DNA of 64,000 bases from Pragia fontium DSM 5563 = ATCC 49100 (GTDB lineage: Bacteria; Pseudomonadota; Gammaproteobacteria; Enterobacterales; Enterobacteriaceae): contig NZ_FOLW01000003.1 of NCBI RefSeq assembly GCF_900112475.1, positions 53,776-117,775 on the forward strand, read 5' to 3'. Both the position numbers and the translations under genes were made by a program. This document shows positions 20,235 through 29,839 of this stretch, in pieces (position 1 is the stretch's first letter; each line of letters begins with the position of its first letter). The notes beneath the pieces are model-generated. The model worked only from the letters and a program-made list of their open reading frames with translations. It was not told the origin of the DNA and did no database searches.

Positions 20235-21575
20235 ATGAATATAGTCACTCAAGTTGCGGAACAACGTAAAATGTTAGAGCAGGCAGTCGCTCAGGCGCTG
20301 GATCTTGCTAAAGCGGCTTCTGATGCTGCCGAAGTGGCCATTACCAAATCTACCGGTATTGGTGTTTCTACCCGTTTTGGTGAAGTGGAGAATGTAGAGT
20401 TTAACAGCGACGGCGCTTTAGGGATTACGGTTTATCACCAGCAGCGCAAAGGTAATGCATCATCAACCGACTTAAGCCCGGATGCGATTGCCCGTACGGT
20501 TCAGGCTGCGCTGGATATTGCTCGTTATACTTCTCCCGATCCTTTTGCCGGCTTGGGCGAACGCGAGTTAATGGCGTTTGATGCGCCGGATTTGGATCTG
20601 TTCTACCCTACAGAATTAGATGCGGATAAGTTTATTCAGCAGGCGGCTATCGCTGAACGCGTGGCCATGCAGGCAGACTCACGTATTACCAATAGTGAAG
20701 GTGGTAGCTATAACAGCCACTATGGCATCAAAGTCTACGGTAATAGCTACGGTATGCTGCAAAGCTACTGTTCAAGCCGTCACTCGATGTCATGTTGTGT
20801 GATTGCCGAGCATAACGGTGATATGGAGCGAGATTATGCGTATACCATCGCTCGTGATGTGGCGGATTTAAAAAGTGCTGAGTGGGTAGGACAAGAGTGT
20901 GCTCGTCGTACTTTATCGCGCCTTAATCCACGTAAGCTACAAACCATGCAAGCGCCGGTTATGTTTGCAGCAGAAGTGGCAACTGGGCTATTTGGTCACT
21001 TAGTTTCTGCTATTAGCGGCGGCAGTATTTATCGCAAGTCATCATTTCTGTTAGACCATCTCGGAAAACAGATTCTGCCAGACTGGCTGACTATTAGTGA
21101 ACATCCTCATTTATTAAAAGGGATGGCTTCTACGCCGTTTGACAGCGAAGGTATTCGTACCCAAGAGCGGGATATCGTGAAAGCGGGTGTACTGGAAACC
21201 TTCCTGTTAACCAGCTATTCCGCTCGTAAGCTTAACATGACGAACACCGGTCATGCCGGCGGGATACATAACTGGCGGATTAAAGGGCAGGGTAATGATT
21301 TCAACGCCATGCTGAAGCAGATGGGACGCGGTCTGTTGGTTACCGAACTGATGGGACAGGGCGTTAGTACTGTAACTGGCGATTACTCTCGCGGCGCCGC
21401 TGGTTTTTGGGTAGAAAATGGCGAGATCCAGTATCCGGTTAGCGAAATTACTATTGCCGGTAACTTAAAAGATATGCTGCGTAGTATTGTGACGGTGGGT
21501 GATGATATCGAAACGCGCAGTAATATTCAGTGTGGTTCAGTACTGCTGGAGCAGATGAAAATTGCCGGTGAGTAG
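20235..21575 (+). CDS. pmbA: Metalloprotease PmbA (TldE)
   Basis: PmbA, also called TldE, is the partner of TldD in the heterodimeric peptidase needed for microcin B17 maturation and degradation of unfolded peptides. The 446-residue protein (E. coli 450) shows the family blocks [27 protein letters not shown] and [17 protein letters not shown]. It lacks the HExxxH motif of TldD, as the family does. It is monocistronic, with a strong terminator after it. Its nearness to tldD (3 kb) places both subunits of the enzyme in one locus. Confidence 0.98.
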   Translation: MNIVTQVAEQRKMLEQAVAQALDLAKAASDAAEVAITKSTGIGVSTRFGEVENVEFNSDGALGITVYHQQRKGNASSTDLSPDAIARTVQAALDIARYTSPDPFAGLGERELMAFDAPDLDLFYPTELDADKFIQQAAIAERVAMQADSRITNSEGGSYNSHYGIKVYGNSYGMLQSYCSSRHSMSCCVIAEHNGDMERDYAYTIARDVADLKSAEWVGQECARRTLSRLNPRKLQTMQAPVMFAAEVATGLFGHLVSAISGGSIYRKSSFLLDHLGKQILPDWLTISEHPHLLKGMASTPFDSEGIRTQERDIVKAGVLETFLLTSYSARKLNMTNTGHAGGIHNWRIKGQGNDFNAMLKQMGRGLLVTELMGQGVSTVTGDYSRGAAGFWVENGEIQYPVSEITIAGNLKDMLRSIVTVGDDIETRSNIQCGSVLLEQMKIAGE

Positions 21576-21600
21576 TTTTCACAACAGACGTTAACGATCT

Positions 21601-21636
21601 GAAACCGACTTCCTGAGTGAAGTCGGTTTCCGTTTT
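21601..21636 (+). terminator. Rho-independent terminator of pmbA
   Basis: GAAACCGACTTC (21601-21612) pairs perfectly with GAAGTCGGTTTC (21619-21630) around CTGAGT and is followed by CGTTTTAG. It also lies downstream of rnk on the other strand and may serve both. Confidence 0.85.
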
Positions 21637-21651
21637 AGCCCTGGCGGTAGC

Positions 21652-22059
21652 TTAACGAAACTCGCCAGCGGCTTCTGGCTGATATATCAGTTCCAGAACC
21701 TTAATTTGGGCCACTGTGCCGTTTGGCAGGTGCCAGCTAATTTCCATCCCTACACGCAATCCTAACAAGGCTGCGCCAATAGGCGCCAGAACAGAAAGCT
21801 GTTCATTGCTGTCATTTAGGGACTGAGGGAAGACCAGAGTACGGGTCCGTTCTTCCTGATTGCTGAGATCGAGAAACCGCACGCGACTGTTCATGGTGAC
21901 GACGTCGGCGGGAATTTCTTCAGGCGAGACAATTTCAGCCCGATCGATTTCTGAATTAAGTGCCTGAGCCACCGGAGATGAAGCGAATTCAGGGTGTTCA
22001 AGCAGCATATCGATACGCTCTGCATCCAGTTCATTAATGATTATGGCGGGTTTAAGCAT
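21652..22059 (-). CDS. rnk: Nucleoside diphosphate kinase regulator Rnk
   Basis: Rnk is a small GreA/GreB-like protein that binds RNA polymerase and influences nucleoside diphosphate kinase levels. The 135-residue sequence matches E. coli Rnk (136): an N-terminal short coiled-coil-like region beginning [15 protein letters not shown], then the Gre C-terminal domain ([29 protein letters not shown]) and the ending [10 protein letters not shown]. It is convergent with pmbA and separated from rapZ by a terminator, so it is transcribed alone. Confidence 0.95.
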   Translation of the reverse strand: MLKPAIIINELDAERIDMLLEHPEFASSPVAQALNSEIDRAEIVSPEEIPADVVTMNSRVRFLDLSNQEERTRTLVFPQSLNDSNEQLSVLAPIGAALLGLRVGMEISWHLPNGTVAQIKVLELIYQPEAAGEFR

Positions 22060-22381
22060 ACATCACTCCGATAATTTCTTTGATTAGAAAAGCCCTATCT
22101 AATTTTTGGGGTTCACATTCCGCAGGTCTCGTTGGTAAAAGCCATATCGTTGTCTGCGGCGTATCTAAAAATACCAAACAAAATAAAACCCCCGCAGATT
22201 ATATGCGGGGGCTAAGAGCATTTATTTCCTGATATTAATAAAAACTGGCTAAATTAAAGAGATCAAGATCACGCTTTGTTGCTTCCGGTTTTTATATAAC
22301 ATCTTATTTTTTGGCTGTTATCATATTGATAACGCGTTACGAGAATCATATCAGCAAACTTAGCAGAAGGCCAATTTGTCA
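22060..22381. other. rapZ-rnk intergenic region, without npr
   Basis: This 322-base stretch holds the rnk promoter side, the rapZ terminator (22182-22212) and an AT-rich 3' tail of rapZ. In E. coli npr (about 270 bases, NPr phosphocarrier of the nitrogen PTS) follows rapZ here. No frame with an HPr-like MHARPA motif is present on either strand. Confidence 0.7.
22182..22212 (-). terminator. Rho-independent terminator of the rpoN-ptsN-rapZ operon
   Basis: CCCCCGCA (22189-22196) and TGCGGGGG (22204-22211) form a perfect eight-pair GC stem with a seven-base loop. On the minus strand it is followed by TTTTATTTTG. Confidence 0.9.
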
Positions 22382-23254
22382 TCAGTGACTATTCTTCCCG
22401 TCGTTCTTACGTTTTTCTAAGGTGCGATGGCGTGACTGCACATTTTTGCCACGGGAGCGGAAATAATCCGCCAACTGTTCTGCCACGTAAACAGAACGGT
22501 GTTTACCACCGGTACAACCAATAGCCACGGTTAAGTAACTGCGGTTGTTAGTTTCCAGCATCGGTAACCATTGTTCAAGGTAACTGCGAGTCTGATAAAT
22601 AAAGTTGTGTACTTCCGTATGGCGATCGAGGAATGAAGCCACCGGTTTGTCCAAACCCGTCATTGGGCGCAGTTTAGGATCCCAGTGTGGGTTAGGAAGA
22701 AAACGCACGTCGAAAACGTAGTCGGCATCGATGGGGATACCGTGTTTAAAGCCAAAAGACTCAAATACCATCGTCAGTTCACGTTCACGTTTGCCTAACA
22801 GACGAGTACGTAGCATTTCAGCCAGTTCATGTACCGACATCTCTGCGGTATCAATGATCAGATCCGCTCTGGAACGGAGTGGCTCAAGCAGGCTATCTTC
22901 TTCATCGATGGCACTTTCCAGAGAAAGATTCTTATTGGATAACGGGTGCAGACGACGGGTATCGCTGTAACGTCTGATTAACGTATTGCGATCGGCATCG
23001 AGAAACAGTAGCTGCGGAGAGAAATCACCCGGTAAATTATTGAGAACTTCTTCCAGAATTTCCGGTGTTTCAGGCAAATTGCGTACGTCGATACTTACTG
23101 CTGCAGAAGTACCACGTTCAGCCAGCGTTTCCGCCAATTGTGGTAACAAAACAACCGGTAAATTGTCGACACAGTAAAAACCCATATCTTCCAGCGCACG
23201 AAGCGCAACGGACTTACCTGAGCCTGAACGGCCGCTGACAATCATCAGCACCAT
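22382..23254 (-). CDS. rapZ: RNase adapter protein RapZ
   Basis: RapZ binds the small RNA GlmZ and presents it to RNase E, so controlling glucosamine-6-phosphate synthase; it senses glucosamine-6-phosphate. The 290-residue protein has the P-loop GRSGSGKS at residues 8-15, the segment [12 protein letters not shown], and the C-terminal sensing and RNA-binding domain with [17 protein letters not shown] and a basic tail ([10 protein letters not shown]). It is last in the rpoN-ptsN-rapZ unit, 129 bases after ptsN, and is followed by a strong terminator rather than npr. Confidence 0.97.
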   Translation of the reverse strand: MVLMIVSGRSGSGKSVALRALEDMGFYCVDNLPVVLLPQLAETLAERGTSAAVSIDVRNLPETPEILEEVLNNLPGDFSPQLLFLDADRNTLIRRYSDTRRLHPLSNKNLSLESAIDEEDSLLEPLRSRADLIIDTAEMSVHELAEMLRTRLLGKRERELTMVFESFGFKHGIPIDADYVFDVRFLPNPHWDPKLRPMTGLDKPVASFLDRHTEVHNFIYQTRSYLEQWLPMLETNNRSYLTVAIGCTGGKHRSVYVAEQLADYFRSRGKNVQSRHRTLEKRKNDGKNSH

Positions 23255-23315
23255 GTTGCTATTCCTCTTTCGTCATCGCGGTACGATTATTAATTATTAC
23301 CGTTAGTATCTTGAT

Positions 23316-23334
23316 ACAACACATTATGTGTTGT
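23316..23334. repeat. Perfect palindrome in the ptsN-rapZ gap
   Basis: ACAACACA and TGTGTTGT form an eight-pair stem with a three-base loop in the middle of the 129-base gap. It lacks a T run and has too few GC pairs for a clear terminator. It may be an RNA processing site or a protein-binding site; its function is unknown. Confidence 0.4.
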
Positions 23335-23383
23335 TCTGTTCATACGCACTTTACGCAATAAACGTTATCATGAACTCTGTTTT

Positions 23384-23908
23384 TTAAACAGATTGATTTT
23401 CAGGCATTGAATTATCATTGTCTGAGGTTTCTTTCGTAAAGAGCTGATAAACTTCTTCATCCGTTTTTGCCATACGTAGCTGGCGGCACAGCGTTTTATC
23501 GGCCAATCGCTGGGCAATGGCTGATAGAGTTTCCAGATAAGATTGGCACCCTTCAGCGGGGACTAAAAGAGCAAATAAAATATCAACGGGTTGATTATCC
23601 ACTGCATCAAAACTAATCGGTGCGTCTAATGTGATAAACACGCCGATAGCACGAGTGGTGTCTTCTTCCAGTTTTCCATGTGGAATAGCAATACCAGCAC
23701 CAATACCGGTACTGCCCATACGCTCGCGACTGAGGATCGCCTCAAAGACTACGCTAGTAGGAATATTGAGCTGGCTGGCGGCCAATTCACTCACGATTTC
23801 CAAAGCACGTTTTTTGCTGGTGCAGTGAACGGCGCTGCGTGTACTGTCCAGTTTCAGAATAGAGCGTAATTGCATGGTAGATAGCGTGTTCATTATTGTA
23901 GGAACCAT
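23384..23908 (-). CDS. ptsN: PTS IIA-like nitrogen-regulatory protein PtsN
   Basis: PtsN (EIIA-Ntr) is the last phosphate acceptor of the nitrogen PTS and regulates potassium transport and other targets in the cytoplasm. The 174-residue sequence aligns with E. coli PtsN (163). The phosphorylated histidine is His77 in GIAIPHGKLEED, and the core block SKKRALEIVSELAA is clear. It follows rpoN by only four bases. The first ATG (23908) is used; a second at 23893 (MNTLSTMQLRS) is also possible. The hpf gene that normally separates rpoN and ptsN is missing. Confidence 0.96.
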   Translation of the reverse strand: MVPTIMNTLSTMQLRSILKLDSTRSAVHCTSKKRALEIVSELAASQLNIPTSVVFEAILSRERMGSTGIGAGIAIPHGKLEEDTTRAIGVFITLDAPISFDAVDNQPVDILFALLVPAEGCQSYLETLSAIAQRLADKTLCRQLRMAKTDEEVYQLFTKETSDNDNSMPENQSV

Positions 23909-23912
23909 AGAG

Positions 23913-25343
23913 TCAGATCAATTGTTTACGTTGATTTGACGGGGGAATAGATAATGACTCCCTGTACTTTGCTACCGTCCGTCTGGCAACAATAATCCCT
24001 TGCTCGGTCAACATATCTGCGATTTTACTATCGCTAAGCGGTTTACCGGGATTTTCAGTTGAAATCAGTTTTTTAACCAACGCACGAATCGCGGTAGAAG
24101 AAGCTTCTCCGCCGCTGTCCGTATTTACGTGACTAGAAAAGAAGTATTTTAACTCAAATATGCCTCTTGGGCTATGTAAGTACTTCTGAGTTGTCACGCG
24201 CGAGATGGTTGATTCATGCATATCAACGGCTTGAGCAATATCGGCCAATACCATTGGCTTCATATGTTCAGCGCCATATTCAAAGAATTCTTCCTGTCGC
24301 TCCACGATACATTCTGTCACTCTAAGTAGCGTGTCGTTACGACTTTCCAGACTTTTTATCAGCCATTTGGCATCTTGTAGATTAGTGCGAATATATTGAT
24401 TATCGCTGGCATTATCACCGTTCGCCATTGAGGCGTAATGCTGATTAATCTTTAATCGGGGCATGCTTTCAGTATTGAGCTCAACGCTCCACTTACACTG
24501 AATTTTACGTACCAGAACATCTGGAATAACGTATTCTGATTCGCTGGCGTGGATCGATTGGCCCGGTCGTGGATCGAGCTGCTGAATTAACTGCATAGCT
24601 TCTTTCAGCGACTCTTCATTTAAACGGCCGAGCTTCATCAGCGTGCGAAAGTCATGGCTGGCCAACAGTGTCAGATGTTGATCGACAATTTGCCGCGCTT
24701 CAGATAAATAGGGAGTTTTCGCATCAAGCTGAGAAAGCTGAACTAACAGGCACTCGCGTAGATCGCGAGCGGCGATGCCAATGGGATCGAAACGCTGAAT
24801 ACGTTTGAGAACCGCTTCAATTTCATCCATCTCGATATCATCAAGCCCCAGGCTCTCTAAGATATCTTCCAGCGGAACAGTCAGATAACCCGTAGGGTCT
24901 ACCGCATCAATAATGGCGGTGGCGATGGCTTTATCCACGTCAGAGAACGGAGTGAGATCCATTTGCCACGTGAGATGATCCTGCAATGTCAGTACGGTTT
25001 CGCCCTGAAATACCGGCAGTTCATCACCACCATAGTCGTTATGGGTACCGGAAGGCGTTCCTGCGGTATAGACTTCATCCCACGAGGCATCAAGGGGTAA
25101 ATCCTCAGGAATATCGGACTGCTGTAAGGCTTCGCTGGTATCGAGTTGCTCGCGGTCTACATCTTGAGGCGAGTCGATTTCATCATGGTTATCGTCCTGT
25201 TCCAGCAAGGGGTTACTTTCCAGCGCAATTTGAATTTCCTGCTGGAGTTCAAGCGTCGACAGTTGCAGCAAACGGATCGCCTGCTGTAACTGGGGAGTCA
25301 TTGTTAACTGCTGACTTAGCTTGAGCTGTAAACCTTGCTTCAT
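23913..25343 (-). CDS. rpoN: RNA polymerase sigma-54 factor RpoN
   Basis: RpoN directs RNA polymerase to -24/-12 promoters activated by enhancer-binding proteins (nitrogen assimilation and others). The 476-residue protein has all parts: the Gln- and Leu-rich activator-interacting region I ([20 protein letters not shown]), an acidic region II at about 48-110, the core-binding domain, the helix-turn-helix ([17 protein letters not shown]) and the RpoN box [10 protein letters not shown] at about 453-462. It follows lptB by 56 bases and is directly followed by ptsN. Confidence 0.98.
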   Translation of the reverse strand: MKQGLQLKLSQQLTMTPQLQQAIRLLQLSTLELQQEIQIALESNPLLEQDDNHDEIDSPQDVDREQLDTSEALQQSDIPEDLPLDASWDEVYTAGTPSGTHNDYGGDELPVFQGETVLTLQDHLTWQMDLTPFSDVDKAIATAIIDAVDPTGYLTVPLEDILESLGLDDIEMDEIEAVLKRIQRFDPIGIAARDLRECLLVQLSQLDAKTPYLSEARQIVDQHLTLLASHDFRTLMKLGRLNEESLKEAMQLIQQLDPRPGQSIHASESEYVIPDVLVRKIQCKWSVELNTESMPRLKINQHYASMANGDNASDNQYIRTNLQDAKWLIKSLESRNDTLLRVTECIVERQEEFFEYGAEHMKPMVLADIAQAVDMHESTISRVTTQKYLHSPRGIFELKYFFSSHVNTDSGGEASSTAIRALVKKLISTENPGKPLSDSKIADMLTEQGIIVARRTVAKYRESLSIPPSNQRKQLI

Positions 25344-25399
25344 AGTGACATATTACACTTCTTGTCCTTTATTCCGACCGTGAGTGGATATCTCGATGA

Positions 25400-26125
25400 C
25401 TAAAGCCGGAACTCATTACCTAAGTAAACCCGTTTAACATGCTCATCTTCCAGAATGGAGGATGGCGTTCCGTGAGCGATGAGGTGACCCTGACTCACAA
25501 TATAAGCGCGTTCACATACGTCTAACGTTTCGCGCACGTTATGGTCGGTAATTAATACGCCAAGTCCGCTATCCCGTAGATGTTCAATGATTTTTTTAAT
25601 ATCAATGACCGAGATGGGGTCAACCCCGGCAAAAGGTTCATCCAGCAGGATAAATTTGGGGTTGGCGGCCAGCGCACGGGCGATCTCTACTCGACGGCGT
25701 TCACCACCAGAGAGGGATTGCCCCAGGCTTTTACGTAAGTGCTCAATGTGGAACTCTTCCAGCAGCTCGTTAGCGCGATCTTCTCGCTGTTCGCTGGAGA
25801 GGTCGTTGCGAATTTGCAGCACGGCCATCAGATTGTCATACACACTCAGGCGACGGAAGATCGAGGCTTCCTGTGGTAAATAACCGATACCCCGACGGGC
25901 ACGAGCATGCAGAGGGAGCAGGCTAATATCTTCACCATCGATGAAAATTGAACCAGCATCACGCTGAACGATACCAACCACCATATAAAAGGTAGTGGTT
26001 TTACCTGCACCGTTAGGACCGAGTAAACCAACGATTTCTCCGGAGTTTACGGTCAGGCTGACATCTTCTACAACCCGGCGACCTTTGTAGGCTTTGGCCA
26101 AATTCTCTGCTGTTAATGTTGCCAT
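25400..26125 (-). CDS. lptB: LPS export ABC transporter ATP-binding protein LptB
   Basis: LptB is the cytoplasmic ATPase of the LptB2FG complex that extracts lipopolysaccharide from the inner membrane. The 241-residue protein (E. coli length) has Walker A GPNGAGKT at 36-43, signature LSGGERRR, Walker [14 protein letters not shown] and the switch histidine in LITDHNVRE. It is third in the lptC-lptA-lptB series on the minus strand, 43 bases after lptA. Confidence 0.98.
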   Translation of the reverse strand: MATLTAENLAKAYKGRRVVEDVSLTVNSGEIVGLLGPNGAGKTTTFYMVVGIVQRDAGSIFIDGEDISLLPLHARARRGIGYLPQEASIFRRLSVYDNLMAVLQIRNDLSSEQREDRANELLEEFHIEHLRKSLGQSLSGGERRRVEIARALAANPKFILLDEPFAGVDPISVIDIKKIIEHLRDSGLGVLITDHNVRETLDVCERAYIVSQGHLIAHGTPSSILEDEHVKRVYLGNEFRL

Positions 26126-26168
26126 GCGCTGTTGTTTACTCTTGTTATCTGATTGCTGTTAAAAATAA

Positions 26169-26717
26169 TTAGTCTTTCTTCTGGAGCTGAGATGGTACCA
26201 ATACGGTAGTGACGCGTTTTCCTTTATTACTAAACGCTTCCATCTTTTGATCCTTCACTTTGTAAGTAATTCTGTCGCCCTTAACGTTGCTATCCAATTG
26301 TTCCAGATAGGCATTACCGGTTAAGTCAACAAAGTCATTGGCGAGCTCGTAACGAAGTTTAGCGCCATGCCCTTTGACTGGCTTACCGCTGTCTTGCATT
26401 TGGTAAAAGGTGACTGGATTACCAAAGGCTTCCACCACTTCTTTACCTTTATCGCCTTCAGAGCGAGTGACGACCACTTTATCCGCACGGATATCAATGG
26501 AGCCCTGTTTAACAACAACCTCACCGGTGAAAGTGACGATATTCCCGTTCATATCCAGCGATTGCTGGGCTGAAGTAATATTAATGGGTTGATTGGTATC
26601 ATCTTTTAATGCAAAAGCAGAGGCGCTGGAAACCAGAAGAACGCCGGCTATCACAGTATTAACGATGCCTTTACGGTTATGGATTAGTGGCATGACCGGC
26701 TCTTGGTTGAACTTCAT
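26169..26717 (-). CDS. lptA: LPS transport periplasmic bridge protein LptA
   Basis: LptA forms the periplasmic beta-jellyroll bridge that carries lipopolysaccharide from LptC to LptD. The 182-residue precursor has a signal peptide ending near residue 36 (VLLVSSASAFA), followed by the OstA-like domain with the conserved block QQSLDMNGNIVTFTGEV. The ATG at 26717 lies inside the end of lptC (41-base overlap) at the same relative position as in E. coli, whose protein also starts MKF. A downstream Met9 (26693) is an alternative. Confidence 0.96.
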   Translation of the reverse strand: MKFNQEPVMPLIHNRKGIVNTVIAGVLLVSSASAFALKDDTNQPINITSAQQSLDMNGNIVTFTGEVVVKQGSIDIRADKVVVTRSEGDKGKEVVEAFGNPVTFYQMQDSGKPVKGHGAKLRYELANDFVDLTGNAYLEQLDSNVKGDRITYKVKDQKMEAFSNKGKRVTTVLVPSQLQKKD

Positions 26718-27264
26718 AATAGGTTTTTACCTTTTCAATCAGCTTCGCTGTTTTATTGCGCAGGTTACCACGCATTTTCATTCCTTCGGAGGTAAAATTT
26801 GCTCCGTACAGAGTCACGTTGTCATCAGAGCTGATATCCTGCGTAATCAGGTTAACTTCAGCACTGTTAGTTTTTATTCTTTCCAGCTGCGATGTGGTTG
26901 TCAGACTGTTGACCTCCACATTGTCATAAAGATAGAGCATTCTTTCTTTTGTCAGCTTAGCGCGATCTGAGCGCACCGACCAGGTAGCGACATGGTCTTT
27001 ATCGTACATAATCATTACGGGTTTGGTGAACCAGGTATCTTCTGGTGCCGCATAGTATTTTACATCCTCAGCGGTCAGTTTATAGCTGAGCTGACCTTCT
27101 GGATTGTACACTATAGTGACCATTTGTTGGGTCTGGTAAGTTGGCTCTTTATCATCTGGCGGAATAGTTATTTTTTTTCCTTTAAAATCAGTCAGATTCC
27201 AACCAATCAATCCCAAGGCAATTAACGTCAAAATAATCGTCAGGCTCAGCTTTGCTTTACTCAT
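26677..27264 (-). CDS. lptC: LPS export protein LptC
   Basis: LptC is a bitopic inner-membrane protein that receives lipopolysaccharide from LptBFG and hands it to LptA. The 195-residue protein has a single N-terminal membrane helix at about 6-25 (LSLTIILTLIALGLIGWNL) and a periplasmic OstA-like jellyroll. It overlaps the kdsC stop by four bases and the lptA start by 41, so the three genes are tightly coupled. Confidence 0.96.
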   Translation of the reverse strand: MSKAKLSLTIILTLIALGLIGWNLTDFKGKKITIPPDDKEPTYQTQQMVTIVYNPEGQLSYKLTAEDVKYYAAPEDTWFTKPVMIMYDKDHVATWSVRSDRAKLTKERMLYLYDNVEVNSLTTTSQLERIKTNSAEVNLITQDISSDDNVTLYGANFTSEGMKMRGNLRNKTAKLIEKVKTYYEVQPRAGHATNP

Positions 27265-27809
27265 ATTGATAACCCTTGCGCACCGTCGAGTTTATCCTGT
27301 GCCTGTAAAATTAAGTCGCATAACTCACGAACCGCACCACGCCCACCGGCAATATGAGTCACATAGTGGGCTTTCGGTATGAGCAATGGATGGGCATCGG
27401 CCACCGCCACGGCTAAACCCACTTTTTGCATCACTGGCCAGTCAATAAGATCGTCCCCAATGTAGGCGATCTGCTCCGGTGTCAGCGCTAATTCACGGAG
27501 TATTTTGCTGAATGCAATCAGTTTATCAGACTGTCCCTGATAAAGGTGGGTTATTCCTAATGTTTTCGCCCGGTTTTCGACTAATTTAGCGCTTCGTCCG
27601 GTAATAATAGCCACATCAATACCGGAGGTGATCAGGCAGCGAATGCCGTAGCCATCACGCACATTAAACGCTTTTAACTCTTCGCCCTGATTGCCCATAT
27701 AAATCAGGCCGTCAGACATTACACCGTCAACGTCACAAATCAGCAGTCGAATGTTAGCGGCACGCTGAAAAACATCTTTGCTTACAGCGCCATAGCACGT
27801 GTTAATCAT
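27261..27809 (-). CDS. kdsC: 3-deoxy-manno-octulosonate-8-phosphatase KdsC
   Basis: KdsC removes the phosphate from KDO 8-phosphate, a step in making the inner-core sugar of lipopolysaccharide. The 182-residue cap-less HAD phosphatase has the nucleophile motif DVDGVMSDG (Asp26, Asp28), motif II ITGR, and motif III with GDDLIDWPVM. It sits between kdsD (53 bases upstream) and lptC (overlapping), in the order seen in E. coli. Confidence 0.98.
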   Translation of the reverse strand: MINTCYGAVSKDVFQRAANIRLLICDVDGVMSDGLIYMGNQGEELKAFNVRDGYGIRCLITSGIDVAIITGRSAKLVENRAKTLGITHLYQGQSDKLIAFSKILRELALTPEQIAYIGDDLIDWPVMQKVGLAVAVADAHPLLIPKAHYVTHIAGGRGAVRELCDLILQAQDKLDGAQGLSI

Positions 27810-27862
27810 ATTTATACTCTTTTGAAACGCTTCACTAAAATAATGGAATCCGCTATTTTGCC

Positions 27863-28831
27863 TTAAACTACGCCAGCACGCAGCATGTCATGCATATGAA
27901 CAACGCCTTCCAGTCGGTCACCCTCGGCAACCATAACTGCGGTAATGTGGCGTGATTGCATCAGGTTTAGGGCTTCCACCGCTAACATATTGGGGCTAAC
28001 GCGAATGCCGCCTTTGGTCATCAGGTCGGCAATTTTAGCATGGCTGATATCGACACCCTGATCGAACACACGGCGTAAATCACCATCGGTAAATATACCC
28101 TGAATAATCATGTCATCATTGCAGATTATGGTCAGACCCAGATTTTTTCGGGTAATTTCTACCAGCGCTTCACGCAAAGACGCCTCTTTTGTTACTCGAG
28201 GAATTTCATCGCCCGTATGCATAATATCACTAACGCGTAACAGCAGTTTACGGCCGAGCGCTCCCCCCGGATGGGACAGGGCAAAATCATCAGCAGTAAA
28301 CCCTTTGGCTTTCAACAGGGCGACGGCTAAAGCATCTCCCATCACCAGAGTGGCGGTTGTGCTGGTAGTTGGGGCAAGGCCCAAAGGACATGCTTCCTGA
28401 GGAACGTTGATGCATAAGTGAACGTTCGCCGCTTTAGCCATTGAACTGTTCGGATTACCGGTTATACAGATGAGGGGTATTTGTAGGCGTTTAATCACTG
28501 GAATTAACGCCATCACTTCACTGGACTCTCCAGAATACGAAATAGCAATGACGATATCGTCAGCGGTAATCATCCCCAGATCGCCATGGCTGGCTTCACC
28601 CGGATGCACAAAGAAAGAGGGCGTACCGGTACTGGCGAATGAAGCGGCTATCTTGCAGCCAATATGCCCTGATTTACCCATGCCCATCACTACAACTTTG
28701 CCTTTGCAGTCAAATATCATGTTACAAGCGCGTTCGAAGTCTTGATTAATATATTGATAGAGTTGTTCAAGACCGGCTCTTTCGATATCAAGAACCTGTT
28801 TACCTGCTTGCTGAAAATCAAAATTGGACAT
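27863..28831 (-). CDS. kdsD: Arabinose-5-phosphate isomerase KdsD
   Basis: KdsD interconverts ribulose 5-phosphate and arabinose 5-phosphate, the first committed precursor of KDO. The 322-residue protein has an N-terminal SIS domain (VVMGMGKSGHIGCKIAASFASTG and SYSGESSEVMALIP) and a C-terminal CBS pair from about 205. Length is close to E. coli KdsD (328). It is the first intact gene of the kds-lpt-rpoN run. The yrbG gene that precedes it in E. coli is broken here. Confidence 0.97.
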   Translation of the reverse strand: MSNFDFQQAGKQVLDIERAGLEQLYQYINQDFERACNMIFDCKGKVVVMGMGKSGHIGCKIAASFASTGTPSFFVHPGEASHGDLGMITADDIVIAISYSGESSEVMALIPVIKRLQIPLICITGNPNSSMAKAANVHLCINVPQEACPLGLAPTTSTTATLVMGDALAVALLKAKGFTADDFALSHPGGALGRKLLLRVSDIMHTGDEIPRVTKEASLREALVEITRKNLGLTIICNDDMIIQGIFTDGDLRRVFDQGVDISHAKIADLMTKGGIRVSPNMLAVEALNLMQSRHITAVMVAEGDRLEGVVHMHDMLRAGVV

Positions 28832-28971
28832 TACTCAGTCTCACTGTATTCAATAAACTATCCCACAGCGTCTATCTGATAAGCGCTGCGGATACTAAGC
28901 GTACACAGAATACATCAGTACACTAATATAAAAGATAAAACCGGCCAGTCATCCAATACCCGATCGTTGCA

Positions 28972-29521
28972 TTAATTGGCCGCGGCGATAATATTTTCCA
29001 GCATGATGTCATTTTCATGCTTATACATATCGGTGATTGGCGCTGCTAGCACCGGTAAGCTAGTACCCATAGCGACAATTGTGAGGCTTATTATCAATTC
29101 ACTCAAGCCTAAATAACGCGCCACCACCGTAGCGTTATCCATCCTCATTCTGGCGGTATGGGTAACGGGAGCAGTCCGATGATTATCCATAAAAAAGCCA
29201 CGGTCTGGCTTATCTCTTTGGGCGTTTTCAAGGTAAGTTTACCGACTGAATTATCGCAATGTATCCTAATATAAGCAAAACGTTAATGATGTTTGAGCCC
29301 AACTCATTGCCGATAATCATCTCCGTTTTGCCGCTGATGCGGGGAGTAATGGAAAATGCCTGCTCAGATAGTGAACTACTCTGGCCGATTGTTATCATAC
29401 CAAGAGTAAAACGGGGCGCGTTGAAGGAATTGGTGTTGGCGATAGCACCAAAAACTTAACAATCGGCTGCGTAAAATAGCAACATAACGCCGACAGACAG
29501 GAACATCAGAGCAATTAGCAT
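28972..29521 (-). pseudogene. yrbG: Remnant of calcium/sodium antiporter yrbG
   Basis: The minus strand upstream of kdsD keeps pieces of YrbG in the right order but no intact frame. At 29521 it begins like the family N-terminus (MLIALMFLSVGVMLLFYAAD). An in-frame TAA at 29456-29458 follows, and reading resumes in the same frame with FTLGMITIGQSSS and NELGSNIINVLLILG. The central roughly 130 residues are then missing. A second piece carries the later repeat (RMDNATVVARYLGLSELI, AMGTSLPVLAA) and ends at another in-frame stop at 28972. The C-terminal third is absent, with faint similarity continuing to about 28920. YrbG normally exchanges cations in the inner membrane and is non-essential in E. 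coli. Function is certainly lost. Confidence 0.88.
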
Positions 29522-29839
29522 GTGTAATCCTGTGTAATATTTAGCGGTAATTTTATACTTTTGTTGCATCAGTTTAGTTGGATGGTGAGAGCATGCTGCT
29601 AAAATAGATGGATGTTGTTTTGGTGCGATGGTTACTGCATTATCGCAAGAATATTTCAGCCAACGATAGATAATCTTGGTAAGATTACGGGCGAATTCTG
29701 ATTCGCGTTGGATGAAAAGCAACACCGCGGCGTTAACACCACCTTGAGATATCAGGGAATAAAGTGAAGTGTTGAGCCAGAGTATATTAATACTTATTAT
29801 GGATAGAATGAGTATTCATCCTGACAGTTTAAGGACATT

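Noticed and set aside
24986..25324. 112-codon plus-strand frame inside rpoN
   Set aside because: It is antisense to a well-conserved part of rpoN, with no family match.
29259..29459. 66-codon plus-strand frame in the kdsD-mlaF interval
   Set aside because: The opposite strand reads as part of the broken yrbG, so the plus-strand frame is a shadow.
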